Shown one piece after another: positions 10,485-18,945 of a stretch of DNA of 64,000 bases (position 1 is its first letter; every line of letters begins with the position of its first letter). The DNA is from Stappia sediminis. GTDB lineage: Bacteria > Pseudomonadota > Alphaproteobacteria > Rhizobiales > Stappiaceae. The stretch spans positions 885,501-949,500 of the forward strand of contig NZ_WUMV01000003.1 in the NCBI RefSeq assembly GCF_009826895.1. Reading direction: 5' to 3'. The translations under genes were made by a program, and so were the position numbers. A model generated the notes under the pieces. That model was given only the letters and a program-made list of their open reading frames with translations. It did not search any database and was not told the origin of the DNA.

Positions 10485-11606
10485 TCAGGCGGATGCGGCC
10501 AGCTTGGGTGCGTTGGCGTCTTTGGCCGCTCGGCGCAGTTCGCCGAATTCGCTTCGAAACGCCACTGGCCGGAACTTCTTCAGAAGTTCCCTGTCGAGTT
10601 TCGATCCCATCTCGAGCAGGATCGCATAGGCCACGCGCCGCGAGTAATGCTCCTTGTAGGAGCGTTCTTCGGTGAGAGCGGCGAAAATGTCGCAAATGGT
10701 TATGATCCGGACCAGCTGCGAAATCTGTCCGCCCTTCAGCCCCTGGGGGTAGCCGGAGCCGTCCAGAAGCTCATGATGCGACAAAGTCGCCTCGATGATC
10801 CGCTCGTCCATGTTTGCCTGGGTGGAGAGAATTTCCCTGCCGAACTCGGGATGGCGTTTGACCAGCTCGTATTCCTCTGTCTCGAGTTCGCCGGGCTTGT
10901 CGAGAATTGCCAAGGGAATCCGGACTTTTCCGATGTCATGCAGGAGGCCTGCATGCACCAGGATGTTTATCGTTTCATCATCCAGTCCCAACGCCTCCCC
11001 AAAGGCGGCTGCGTATCCGCTCACCATCATGGAATGGCAATAGGTATGGCTGTGGTGCTTGTGCACGGCGTTCAACCAGCTATCGACCCCTTCGCTCTGT
11101 ATCGCATCGATCACATTGCGGGCGCAGGAGGTGATGCCGCTCCTGGGAAGTGGTTCCTCGGCCAGCGCCGCCTGTGTCATGTCGGCAAACAGGGTGTCCA
11201 CGCGCCTGGCTGCGGCTGCAGTCGTATTCGGGTGATCCTGATAGAAGGGATCGCCCAGGTCGCGGAATATCTTCCGTAACGAAAGGTTGATTACGCTCTT
11301 GGGATCCGCGCGACCGAGGACGGTCGCACCGCCGATGGCGCAGGCCTGAACTATTTCCTGCCGATCGCTCTTTGAGGCAAAAACGATCTTCGGCTTGTCC
11401 GGCAGCGCCCTGAAGAGCTTGCGGATGAACGAGACATTCGATTCGACGCTGAGGCTGAGGTCGAGCACAAGCATTCGCGCATCTTCGCCCTGCGCGACCG
11501 TGAAGCCCGAAACTGGCTGGAGCCTTGCGCGGCAGAGAAAGGGAATCGTCTTCACCACGCCGCGAGGGGTATGGCCGTCATCCAATACTATTAGAGCGTC
11601 ATTCAT
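10485..11606 (-). CDS. HD-GYP domain protein with receiver-like N-terminus
   Basis: 373 residues. The N-terminal third looks like a response-regulator receiver fold (ARMLVLDLSLSVESNVSFIRKLF, KIVFASKS) but acidic-pocket residues are not clearly present, so phosphorylation is uncertain. The C-terminal part is an HD-GYP phosphodiesterase: HKHHSHTYCHS, LLHDIGKVRIP (HD), KRHPEFGREIL, and HHELLDGSGYPQGLKG (GYP). Such proteins degrade cyclic-di-GMP. The frame is open to 11678; the ATG at 11606 is chosen because GAGGGG lies upstream and the protein then begins MNDALIVLDDG like a receiver. Read alone, towards tetR. Confidence 0.85.
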   Translation of the reverse strand: MNDALIVLDDGHTPRGVVKTIPFLCRARLQPVSGFTVAQGEDARMLVLDLSLSVESNVSFIRKLFRALPDKPKIVFASKSDRQEIVQACAIGGATVLGRADPKSVINLSLRKIFRDLGDPFYQDHPNTTAAAARRVDTLFADMTQAALAEEPLPRSGITSCARNVIDAIQSEGVDSWLNAVHKHHSHTYCHSMMVSGYAAAFGEALGLDDETINILVHAGLLHDIGKVRIPLAILDKPGELETEEYELVKRHPEFGREILSTQANMDERIIEATLSHHELLDGSGYPQGLKGGQISQLVRIITICDIFAALTEERSYKEHYSRRVAYAILLEMGSKLDRELLKKFRPVAFRSEFGELRRAAKDANAPKLAASA

Positions 11607-11820
11607 AACAAAAATGCCCCTCATACATGAATTAATGAATTTCACTGGGAAATATTCATGCATGCGCGTTAATTGCACGTAAAATTACGTTATATCTTAG
11701 GGGAATGTGACTTAGAGAAAAATAAAAATATTCTTTTCCATTCTTTTTGTATAGCTGCATTTCCAGGTAAGTACGATGCAAGAGTAAAGCCGGAAGGCCT
11801 AGTACTCGTAAAACTTTCAG
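11607..11820. promoter_or_regulatory. AT-rich gap upstream of the HD-GYP gene
   Basis: A 214-base stretch clearly richer in A and T than its surroundings, between the HD-GYP gene and the end of the coiled-coil gene; both genes are read on the minus strand. It holds the inverted repeat ACGTAA-aa-TTACGT at 11677-11690, a candidate regulator site. No gene is seen in it. Confidence 0.4.
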
Positions 11821-12981
11821 TTAGCGGTGTGCCGCGATATTGGATGTATCGCCGGGTTTTTCTGCCGATTTTTCTGGAATTTCCTTGCGAGCAGCGAGGA
11901 TTTTTCGGGCAAGCGTGCCTAAACGCGCATTTGCGGCATCGTTCTCTTCTTCTTTTTTCAGCGCAGCCATGTCTGTCTCGTCCGCGAGCTGTGCCGTGAT
12001 TCGCGCCGCGATATCCTTCAGCGCGTCCCGTAGCCCGGTTGTCTCATCACCGCTGCCGAGGACCTGGCGAAGGCTCTCATTCTCTTCCTCAAGCAATGCT
12101 ATGCGAGTATTGAGGTCTCCGTCCTCCAGGTCGTATGACAGCCCCGACGCGTTATCTTCCAGACGTTCCAGTTGCAGGTTGAGCCTTGTAATTTCAGCTT
12201 GCGCGGCGATATAGCGGGTTTCCATGTCGAAGATCTTGTTTTCAAGTGCCTTTTGCCTGTCGCGAGCGGCCTTGTCGACCGGGATGCTTTCCCCGTTGCC
12301 GCGCGCTTGCGCCTCGGCCTCGCGCAGCTTCGCCTCCGCTTTCTGCAATTTGTCGGACAGAGCTCCGTTTTCCAGTTCAAGCGTGGCAATCTTCGCAATG
12401 GAGGCGGCATTCGCGGATGCGACGACATCCTCGCTCAAAACTCCGGCGGGCACACCGTCGCGAATGTCTTCCGGCGGGAGCGTCGGAAGGGAACTATCGC
12501 CTTCGCCCGTCGCCCCGGACGGGGAAATCCTGCCGGATTCCTGCTTGGTTTTCTGATCGAGTTCACGCTGAAGTTTCCGGGCGATGCCATTCGCGCTTGC
12601 GATATCGGATTCCAGCGAGGCTATCTTTTGATGAAGTTCCTCGTTTCGCGCCGTTGCCTCGCCGAGCATTCGAGCGCTGGCGTCACGCTCCTGCTTCATC
12701 GCCGTTGAATGGGCTTCCGCCAGATCCCGTTCGATGCGGTTTTCGGCAAGTTCGGCATGGACGCCTTCCAGGCGCTTTTCCAGCTTGCAGTAGGCGATGG
12801 CATGTTCGGCCCGCAGTGCGCTCATTTCCGCCCTGGCGTCGCTGGCCGACAGCGGGCTGGTCGCCTCGATCGCCTGATGCGTCAGCCGTACGGCGCGTCT
12901 CCAGACGCCCGGTATGATTGCTACCGAAATTAGCCCGGCAACGAAGAAACCGAGCGCTCCGTACATTAAGACTTCAATCAA
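11821..12981 (-). CDS. Membrane-anchored coiled-coil protein of unknown function
   Basis: 386 residues. Residues about 5-27 (LMYGALGFFVAGLISVAII) form one transmembrane helix; nearly all the rest is highly charged and heptad-like (about 45-150 and 205-370), split by a Gly/Ser/Pro-rich hinge near 155-185. The shape suggests a rod-like protein anchored in the inner membrane facing the cytoplasm. I recognise no catalytic domain. It is upstream of the HD-GYP gene and downstream of eipA on the same strand, with 127 bases separating it from eipA. A role in cell-envelope or polar organisation would fit the neighbourhood but is a guess. Confidence 0.75.
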   Translation of the reverse strand: MIEVLMYGALGFFVAGLISVAIIPGVWRRAVRLTHQAIEATSPLSASDARAEMSALRAEHAIAYCKLEKRLEGVHAELAENRIERDLAEAHSTAMKQERDASARMLGEATARNEELHQKIASLESDIASANGIARKLQRELDQKTKQESGRISPSGATGEGDSSLPTLPPEDIRDGVPAGVLSEDVVASANAASIAKIATLELENGALSDKLQKAEAKLREAEAQARGNGESIPVDKAARDRQKALENKIFDMETRYIAAQAEITRLNLQLERLEDNASGLSYDLEDGDLNTRIALLEEENESLRQVLGSGDETTGLRDALKDIAARITAQLADETDMAALKKEEENDAANARLGTLARKILAARKEIPEKSAEKPGDTSNIAAHR

Positions 12982-13108
12982 GACCGTGCACCGCGTCCCT
13001 TCGGCATGCTCTACTTACATTTCTCCTTAACCGAGAAAGGCAGGCCGGCCAAGTCAAACCCGGTAACACGGTGAAATGTAAAGCCTTGGAAGCCCTGGGA
13101 TCCGGGCC

Positions 13109-13699
13109 CTAGAACGGATTCCATGTCGGCGACTGGGTAAACTTCAGATATCCGACATTGATGCCAAGGCGGGCACCGACGCCGGCGCGAACGGGCACGA
13201 CGAATATGTCATGATTGGAAAGCACGGTCATTCCGAAGCCGCCTACGAGATAGGCCGAACCGTTCACCCCGACATAGCGCCGATAGATCGCATCCGTAGC
13301 AGGCAGGTTGTAGACCAACATCATGACGCGCGCGCCGTCTCCGCCGAAATCCCAGCCTATCGAAGGCCCTTGCCAGAAAACCTTGTGAATTCCGGCGTTG
13401 CGCGTGTAGAGGTCGCCCTCGCCGTAACGGGCGCCGGCAACGATCGCGCCGGATCCCTCCTCGCCGAGAACGTATCCGTTCGGTTCGCCGTATTGCTTCA
13501 CGGCATGCTCAACGACGGATGCGAGGCCGCCCGAGATCTGCCCGAAGAAGCGGTGGCCGGCATCCACCAGTTCGCTTTGGCTATAGGTTTGGGGTTGTTG
13601 GGAATTCGCCGGCGCCGCGAAAAGGGTCAACAGGGCAGCGAGCGAAAGGGCGACAAGGGTCGGCAGGCGGTGTGGGCGGCCCGCGGTCCGCTTGATCAT
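13109..13699 (-). CDS. eipA: Periplasmic envelope-integrity protein EipA (DUF1134)
   Basis: 196 residues with a clear signal peptide (LPTLVALSLAALLTLFAAPANS, cut near residue 32) followed by the whole DUF1134 domain: YVLGEEGSGAIVAGARYGEGDLYTRNAG, VFWQGPSIGWDFGG, RVMMLVYNLP, VGGFGMTVLSNHDI, and the end VGARLGINVGYLKFTQSPTWNPF. In Brucella abortus this family member (EipA) supports envelope stress resistance and virulence and its gene lies beside chpT and ctrA. Here chpT is about 0.8 kb away, with one small gene between. Assignment by family and synteny is strong; function in this organism is inferred. Confidence 0.88.
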   Translation of the reverse strand: MIKRTAGRPHRLPTLVALSLAALLTLFAAPANSQQPQTYSQSELVDAGHRFFGQISGGLASVVEHAVKQYGEPNGYVLGEEGSGAIVAGARYGEGDLYTRNAGIHKVFWQGPSIGWDFGGDGARVMMLVYNLPATDAIYRRYVGVNGSAYLVGGFGMTVLSNHDIFVVPVRAGVGARLGINVGYLKFTQSPTWNPF

Positions 13700-13891
13700 G
13701 CTTCAATCCTTCTATCCGCGGCCGGTCGTCCGGCGGCTCGATTGGTCGAACCAGGCCCGGCTCCGGCCGTCTTCGCGGAAAGCGGCAATTCTTTCCGGGA
13801 GTGACATCGACCTGGTATCCGGTGCCGTGCATCTTGCCCGTTGGCCGAGAATCGCATGATTCTTCCCGGTGCGAATCACGGAACCGAATCA

Positions 13892-14377
13892 ATGAAACAG
13901 TGTAGACGAAATCGGATCAGATTATGGTCTGCCGCCGGACTATCCCATGCTTTGTCGCTTTTGCTGGCCTCGACCCTTATGGCCGAGGGGCTTGACTACG
14001 CGGTGGAGCCGTCGACGGGGTATGCGCTGAGCGGACACGACCCTCTTTCCTATTTCATCGGCGGCAGGCCACGTTCGGGCGACCCTTCGATAGAGTATCG
14101 CTGGGATGGAGCCGTGTGGGTTTTTGTCAATGAGGGAAACCGTGACGCCTTTGTCACCGATCCGGACGTCTACGCTCCGCAATTTACCGGCTGCGACCCG
14201 CAAGCCCTGGCAGAAGGCTATGCGACGACGGGAAATCCGATGATTTTCGCGATCATCGACAGTCGCCTGTACCTTTTTCATTCCGAAGTGAACCGGTTCC
14301 TTTTTCTGTCCAATCCATCCTTGCTGCTTGAAGATGCGAGGGCCAATGCCCGGACATTCAATTGCTGGCGCGGCTGA
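13892..14377 (+). CDS. Exported YHS-domain protein
   Basis: 161 residues from the ATG at 13892; the frame is open to a TTG at 13841. It has a basic N-terminus and hydrophobic stretch (SHALSLLLASTLMAEG) like a signal peptide, then a YHS-like domain: GYALSGHDPLSYFIGG, IEYRWDGAVWVFVNEGNRDAFVTDPDVYAPQFTG. YHS domains occur in metal-related and heavy-metal-ATPase proteins, but the role of this stand-alone exported type is unknown. It is divergent from eipA and precedes chpT by 128 bases. Confidence 0.75.
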   Translation: MKQCRRNRIRLWSAAGLSHALSLLLASTLMAEGLDYAVEPSTGYALSGHDPLSYFIGGRPRSGDPSIEYRWDGAVWVFVNEGNRDAFVTDPDVYAPQFTGCDPQALAEGYATTGNPMIFAIIDSRLYLFHSEVNRFLFLSNPSLLLEDARANARTFNCWRG

Positions 14378-14505
14378 TGCATGCCCAAAGGCTGGCTTGG
14401 CATCCACTGGTGGCAAGTGTAACCCTGTCTCGGTCGGCCGAATCATCGTGCATCGGCCCGGTCAATGCCGCGTTTAGGGGTAAGCATTGCTCAAGAGGTA
14501 GGCTC

Positions 14506-15150
14506 ATGACGACGATTAACGATCTTTCCGCGCTCGATCTTGCAGCTCTGGTCGCCAGTCGTGTGTGCCACGACATCATTTCCCCTGTCGGAGCCATCAC
14601 GAGCGGTCTTGAAGTCCTCGACGAGGAGGGCAACGAGGACATGCGGGAATTCGCGATGGACCTGATCCGCAGCAGTTCGCGCCGCGCCTCCGCAAAGCTT
14701 CAGTTCGCGCGCCTTGCCTTCGGCGCTGCGGGGTCGGCCGGTGCGGCGATCGACCTCGGCGATGCGCACAAGGTCGCCGAAGGGTTCATGGAAAACGAGA
14801 AGGCCGACCTGCAATGGGATGTGCCGCGCCTTCTGATGGCAAAGAACAAGGTAAAGCTGCTGCTCAATCTGATTCTGATCGCCAATCAGTGCGTTCCGCG
14901 CGGCGGCCTGATCCTTGTCAAGATGGACGGTGACGAGGAGCGTCCGCATTTCACGCTGCGTGCCACCGGAGACTATGCCAAGATCCCGGCTGTGATGACG
15001 GAAATCCTCTCCGGTGAAGAAGTCGAACGGATCGATGCCCATTCGGTTCAGCCGGCTTATACCCTTATGCTTGCTGAAGATTCCGGTATGAATTTACAGA
15101 TCATTAAGCAAGATGAAGCTGTTTTGATTACTTCCGCAACGAGAGAATAG
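14506..15150 (+). CDS. chpT: Histidine phosphotransferase ChpT
   Basis: 214 residues. ChpT passes phosphate from the hybrid kinase CckA to CtrA and CpdR in the alphaproteobacterial cell-cycle relay. The phospho-accepting His22 lies in SRVCHDIISPVGAI within the first helix of the helical hairpin; the C-terminal part is the degenerate Bergerat-like fold (LNLILIANQCVPRGGLILV). AGAGG lies upstream of the ATG at 14506. It is followed after 129 bases by cheA on the same strand. Its partner ctrA is in the window, 6 kb downstream on the other strand; cckA and cpdR are not seen. Confidence 0.9.
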   Translation: MTTINDLSALDLAALVASRVCHDIISPVGAITSGLEVLDEEGNEDMREFAMDLIRSSSRRASAKLQFARLAFGAAGSAGAAIDLGDAHKVAEGFMENEKADLQWDVPRLLMAKNKVKLLLNLILIANQCVPRGGLILVKMDGDEERPHFTLRATGDYAKIPAVMTEILSGEEVERIDAHSVQPAYTLMLAEDSGMNLQIIKQDEAVLITSATRE

Positions 15151-15159
15151 CCGGTGCCT

Positions 15160-15178
15160 AAACGAAGCTCTTTCGTTT
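15160..15178. terminator. Small hairpin after chpT
   Basis: AAACGAA and TTCGTTT form a 7-bp stem with a 5-base loop, ten bases after the chpT stop. There is no T-run, so it may only be a weak terminator or a processing element between chpT and cheA. Confidence 0.3.
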
Positions 15179-15279
15179 CAGTCTATCTTAACAGTTGAAC
15201 GTCACACTCCTCGACAGTCATAAGGCGCCGGGTGGCCTCCCGGATGCTCCCATAAGTAACCAGTCGGGTGAGTGTGGCC

Positions 15280-18048
15280 ATGGACGATCTCCTTAGCGAG
15301 TTTCTTACAGAGACGAATGAAAGCCTCGATGTTGTCGACGTCGAGCTTGTCAAATTTGAGCAAGAACCGAATAACGCGACTATTCTCGACAATATTTTTC
15401 GCCTGGTCCACACGATCAAGGGCACCTGCGGCTTCCTGGGGCTGCCGCGGCTGGAAGCGCTGGCCCATGCGGCCGAAACGCTGATGGGCAAATTCCGCGA
15501 CGGCTCGCCGGTTACGCAGGAGGCCGTGTCCCTGATCCTCAATTCCATCGACCGCATCAAGGAAATCCTCGCGGAACTCGAAGCTGCCGGCGGCGCGGAG
15601 CCGGATGGATCCGACGACGATCTGATTTCGCAACTGGAGCATCTGTCGCTGAGCGCGGAATCCGGACCTGTTCAGGATGAGGCCGAAGGCGAGGAAGACG
15701 CGGACGATAACGCGGAAGGCGAACTCGTCTATCAGGTGCTCGAACGTCCTTTGCGCCCAGGCGAAGTGTCTCTCGACGATCTGGAGAAGGCCTTCCAGGA
15801 AACGGAGATGGAAATCGAGCTGCCCGATACGCGGGATGGCGATGACGACCTTGAAGACCTGCCGGAAGAGGCGCAGCCGGGCGAAAGTCTGGCGGGGGCG
15901 GAACCGGTCAGGGCCGACGGAAACAAGCCGGCGGCGGAAAAGAAGAAGGAAAACAAGTCCGGCAAGAGCGGAAGCGTTTCGAACCAGACCATTCGCGTTT
16001 CGGTGGAAACGCTGGAACACCTGATGACGATGGTGTCCGAACTGGTCCTGACGCGAAATCAGTTGCTGGAAATCGTTCGGCGCCACGAAGATTCGGAATT
16101 CAAGGTTCCGCTCCAGCGTCTTTCGAATGTGACGGCGGAGCTGCAGGAAGGCGTCATGAAGACGCGTATGCAGCCGATCGGCAATGCCTGGCAGAAGCTG
16201 CCGCGGATCGTGCGCGACTTGAGCCAGGAACTCGAGAAGCCGATCGAGCTTGAGATGATCGGCGCGGATACCGAGCTTGATCGCCAGGTTCTGGAGCTCA
16301 TCAAGGATCCGCTGACCCACATGGTGCGCAACTCGGCCGATCACGGCCTGGAGATGCCCGCCGACAGGCGCACGGCCGGCAAGTCGGACAAGGGTACGAT
16401 CACCCTTGCCGCTTATCACGAAGGCGGCCACATCATCATCGAGGTGCGTGATGACGGGCGCGGTCTCGATGTCGAGAAGATCAAGGCGAAGGCTCTCAGC
16501 AACGGCCTGGCGAGCGAGGCCGAATTGGAGAAGATGACGGATCAGCAGGTCCATCGCTTTATCTTCCACGCAGGCTTTTCCACCGCAGCTCAGGTTACGA
16601 GCGTCTCCGGCCGCGGCGTCGGCATGGACGTCGTGCGCAACAACATCGAACTCATCGGCGGATCGGTCGATCTCCGCTCGGCGCCTGGAAAGGGCACCAG
16701 CTTCATCATCAAGATCCCGCTGACGCTTGCGATCGTTTCCACGCTCATCGTCGAGGCTTCCGGGGACCGTTTCGCGATCCCGCAGCTCTCGGTGGTGGAA
16801 CTTGTCCGCGTCCAGACCAACTCGGAACACAAGATCGAGCGTATCAAGGACACGCCTGTTCTTCGCTTGCGCAACAAGCTCCTGCCGCTCGTTCATCTTT
16901 CGCATCTGCTCGGCGTCGCCGAAGAGCCGGTGGATGAGGACGCGATCGAGCAGGACAATGGCTTCATCGTCGTCATGCAGGTTGGAAGCCAGACTTTCGG
17001 CGTCGTGGTGGACGGGGTTTTCCACACCGAGGAAATCGTTGTGAAGCCCATGTCCACAATGCTTCGCAATCTGACGATGTTCTCCGGCAACACGATCCTG
17101 GGCGATGGATCGGTCATCATGATCATCGACCCGAACGGGGTGGCAAGCGCCATGGCAAGCCACGCCTCGAGCGCGGTTGCGGAGGAAAACGCGGCCGAAC
17201 AGGCGGACCTGCTGCAGGAGGCGATCGACGGTCAGGCGACGATTTCCATGCTGCTTTTCCGCGCCGGCTCTCCCGAACCGAAAGCCGTACCGCTTTCCCT
17301 CGTCACGCGACTGGAGGAGTTCGAGGTCTCCAAGATCGAACGTTCGAACGGGCGAGATCTTGTCCAGTATCGCGGGGCGCTCATGCCGCTCGTTTATGTC
17401 GATGCGAGCCACACGCATCGCGGCGAGGGTACCCAGCCGATGCTCGTCTTCTCCGACTCCGGCCGTTCCATGGGGCTCGTCGTCGACGAGATCGTGGACA
17501 TCGTCGAAGATCGCATGAACATAGAAGTCGGCTCCGAGCGTGCGGGCATTCTCGGCTCTGCCATAATCAAGGATCGTGCGACGGAAATCATCGACCTCGG
17601 CTTCTATCTGCCGCAGGCCTTTGACGACTGGTTCATGCGCAAGGAAATGGAATCCTCGGCGTTGACCAAGAAGGTCCTCCTGGTCGACGACAGCGCGTTC
17701 TTCCGCAACATGCTGACGCCGGTCCTGAAAGCCGCCGGCTACGACGTCACCGCCTGCGGTAGCGCGCAAGCCGCCTTCGAGCAGCTTGAAAACGGCGACA
17801 CTTTCAACGCCATCGTAAGTGATATCGAAATGCCGGAGATCAACGGCTTCGAACTGTGCGAGGCATTGAGGCGCGACCAGCGGTTCCGTCAAATGCCCAT
17901 CCTTGCGCTTTCGGCGGTCGTTACGCCCGCCTCGATAGAGCGTGGGCGCCAGGCGGGCTTCGACGACTATGTGGCGAAGTTCGACCGTCCGGGCCTGATC
18001 GCAGCGCTCAAGGATGTCTTCTCCGGTGAACTGGGAATTGCAGCATGA
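15280..18048 (+). CDS. cheA: Chemotaxis histidine kinase CheA, hybrid with C-terminal receiver
   Basis: 922 residues, about 160 longer than common rhizobial CheA. Order: HPt domain (His44 in RLVHTIKGTCG), an acidic linker (about 105-235), the dimerisation domain (TIRVSVETLEHLMTMVSELVL from about 238), the ATPase (N box THMVRNSADHGLE, G1 DDGRGLD, G2 GRGVGMDVV), a first CheW-like domain (about 485-620), a second degenerate CheW-like domain (about 655-785), and a receiver domain from about 797 (KKVLLVDDSAFFRNML) with phospho-acceptor Asp848. The ATG at 15280 is used because GGTGAG precedes it. It overlaps cheW by four bases. Confidence 0.94.
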   Translation: MDDLLSEFLTETNESLDVVDVELVKFEQEPNNATILDNIFRLVHTIKGTCGFLGLPRLEALAHAAETLMGKFRDGSPVTQEAVSLILNSIDRIKEILAELEAAGGAEPDGSDDDLISQLEHLSLSAESGPVQDEAEGEEDADDNAEGELVYQVLERPLRPGEVSLDDLEKAFQETEMEIELPDTRDGDDDLEDLPEEAQPGESLAGAEPVRADGNKPAAEKKKENKSGKSGSVSNQTIRVSVETLEHLMTMVSELVLTRNQLLEIVRRHEDSEFKVPLQRLSNVTAELQEGVMKTRMQPIGNAWQKLPRIVRDLSQELEKPIELEMIGADTELDRQVLELIKDPLTHMVRNSADHGLEMPADRRTAGKSDKGTITLAAYHEGGHIIIEVRDDGRGLDVEKIKAKALSNGLASEAELEKMTDQQVHRFIFHAGFSTAAQVTSVSGRGVGMDVVRNNIELIGGSVDLRSAPGKGTSFIIKIPLTLAIVSTLIVEASGDRFAIPQLSVVELVRVQTNSEHKIERIKDTPVLRLRNKLLPLVHLSHLLGVAEEPVDEDAIEQDNGFIVVMQVGSQTFGVVVDGVFHTEEIVVKPMSTMLRNLTMFSGNTILGDGSVIMIIDPNGVASAMASHASSAVAEENAAEQADLLQEAIDGQATISMLLFRAGSPEPKAVPLSLVTRLEEFEVSKIERSNGRDLVQYRGALMPLVYVDASHTHRGEGTQPMLVFSDSGRSMGLVVDEIVDIVEDRMNIEVGSERAGILGSAIIKDRATEIIDLGFYLPQAFDDWFMRKEMESSALTKKVLLVDDSAFFRNMLTPVLKAAGYDVTACGSAQAAFEQLENGDTFNAIVSDIEMPEINGFELCEALRRDQRFRQMPILALSAVVTPASIERGRQAGFDDYVAKFDRPGLIAALKDVFSGELGIAA

Positions 18049-18518
18049 CGACACAGGATGTTCTTTCAACCGCAGCCGACGATACGGTCCAATACGTCAC
18101 GGTCGTGATCGGAGGTCAGCTCTTCGGCTTGCCGATTTCCCAGGTGCATGACGTGTTCATGCCGGAAACCGTCACCCGCGTGCCCTTGGCAGCGCGGGAG
18201 GTGGCCGGGGTTCTCAACCTGCGCGGACGCATCGTCACCGCTATCGATATGCGCAAACGGCTCCATCTGGAACCGCGCGAGATGGGGCAGATGATGGCGG
18301 TCGGGATCGAACACAAGGGCGAATCCTATGGCCTTGTGATCGATTCGGTTGGCGAAGTCCTCACGCTGAGCGCGGACACGCGCGAGGCGAATCCCTCGAA
18401 CCTCGATAAGCGCTGGGCAGAAATCGCCGGTGGCGTTCATCGTCTGGAGGGCAAGCTCATGGTGATTCTCGACGTGGAACGGCTTCTCGGCTCGATGATC
18501 GAGCCGATGGCGGCTTGA
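18045..18518 (+). CDS. cheW: Chemotaxis coupling protein CheW
   Basis: 157 residues forming one CheW domain: QYVTVVIGGQLFGLPISQVHDVFMPETVTRVPLA, AGVLNLRGRIVTAIDMRKRL, and VIDSVGEVLTL. CheW links chemoreceptors to CheA at the inner membrane. Its ATG overlaps the cheA stop (ATGA), and 47 bases follow before cheY, so the genes form one transcription unit. Receptor genes are not in the window. Confidence 0.95.
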   Translation: MTTQDVLSTAADDTVQYVTVVIGGQLFGLPISQVHDVFMPETVTRVPLAAREVAGVLNLRGRIVTAIDMRKRLHLEPREMGQMMAVGIEHKGESYGLVIDSVGEVLTLSADTREANPSNLDKRWAEIAGGVHRLEGKLMVILDVERLLGSMIEPMAA

Positions 18519-18565
18519 GGAACAGTAGGTCGGGGCGGGGCGCCGGCTCTCGGGAGCATATGTAG

Positions 18566-18931
18566 ATGAAGCACTGTTTGGTTGTTGACGATTCCAGCGT
18601 CATTCGCAAAGTCGCCCGGCGTATTCTGGAGGATCTGGATTTCGCCATAGTGGAGGCTGAGGACGGCAAGCAGGCGCTTGAAGCCTGCCGGGACCAGATG
18701 CCCGACGCGATCCTTCTGGACTGGAACATGCCGGTCATGGACGGCCTTGAGTTTCTGACGACGCTTCGCCGGGAGGCCGGTGGCGACAAGCCGGTGGTCG
18801 TATTCTGCACGACGGAAAACGATGTGGCTCACATCACGCGGGCCATTCGTGCGGGTGCGAATGAATACATCATGAAACCGTTCGACAAGGAGATCGTGGA
18901 AGCGAAGTTCCAGGAAGTCGGCTTGATCTAG
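18566..18931 (+). CDS. cheY: Single-domain response regulator CheY
   Basis: 121 residues, a receiver only. The acidic pocket is VVDDS (Asp8, Asp9), the phospho-acceptor is Asp52 in ILLDWNMPVMDG, the Thr is in VVFCTTEND, and the Lys is in EYIMKPFDKE. It lies between cheW and cheB in the che operon, so it is the likely output protein acting on the flagellar motor, or a phosphate sink beside the receiver at the end of CheA. Confidence 0.93.
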   Translation: MKHCLVVDDSSVIRKVARRILEDLDFAIVEAEDGKQALEACRDQMPDAILLDWNMPVMDGLEFLTTLRREAGGDKPVVVFCTTENDVAHITRAIRAGANEYIMKPFDKEIVEAKFQEVGLI

Positions 18932-18945
18932 GGCGGGCAAATCGC

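Noticed and set aside
15202-18069. 955-residue open frame on the minus strand covering all of cheA
   Set aside because: It is fully antisense to a well-supported gene, has no family motifs, and such stop-free antisense frames arise from the strong G/C third-base bias here.
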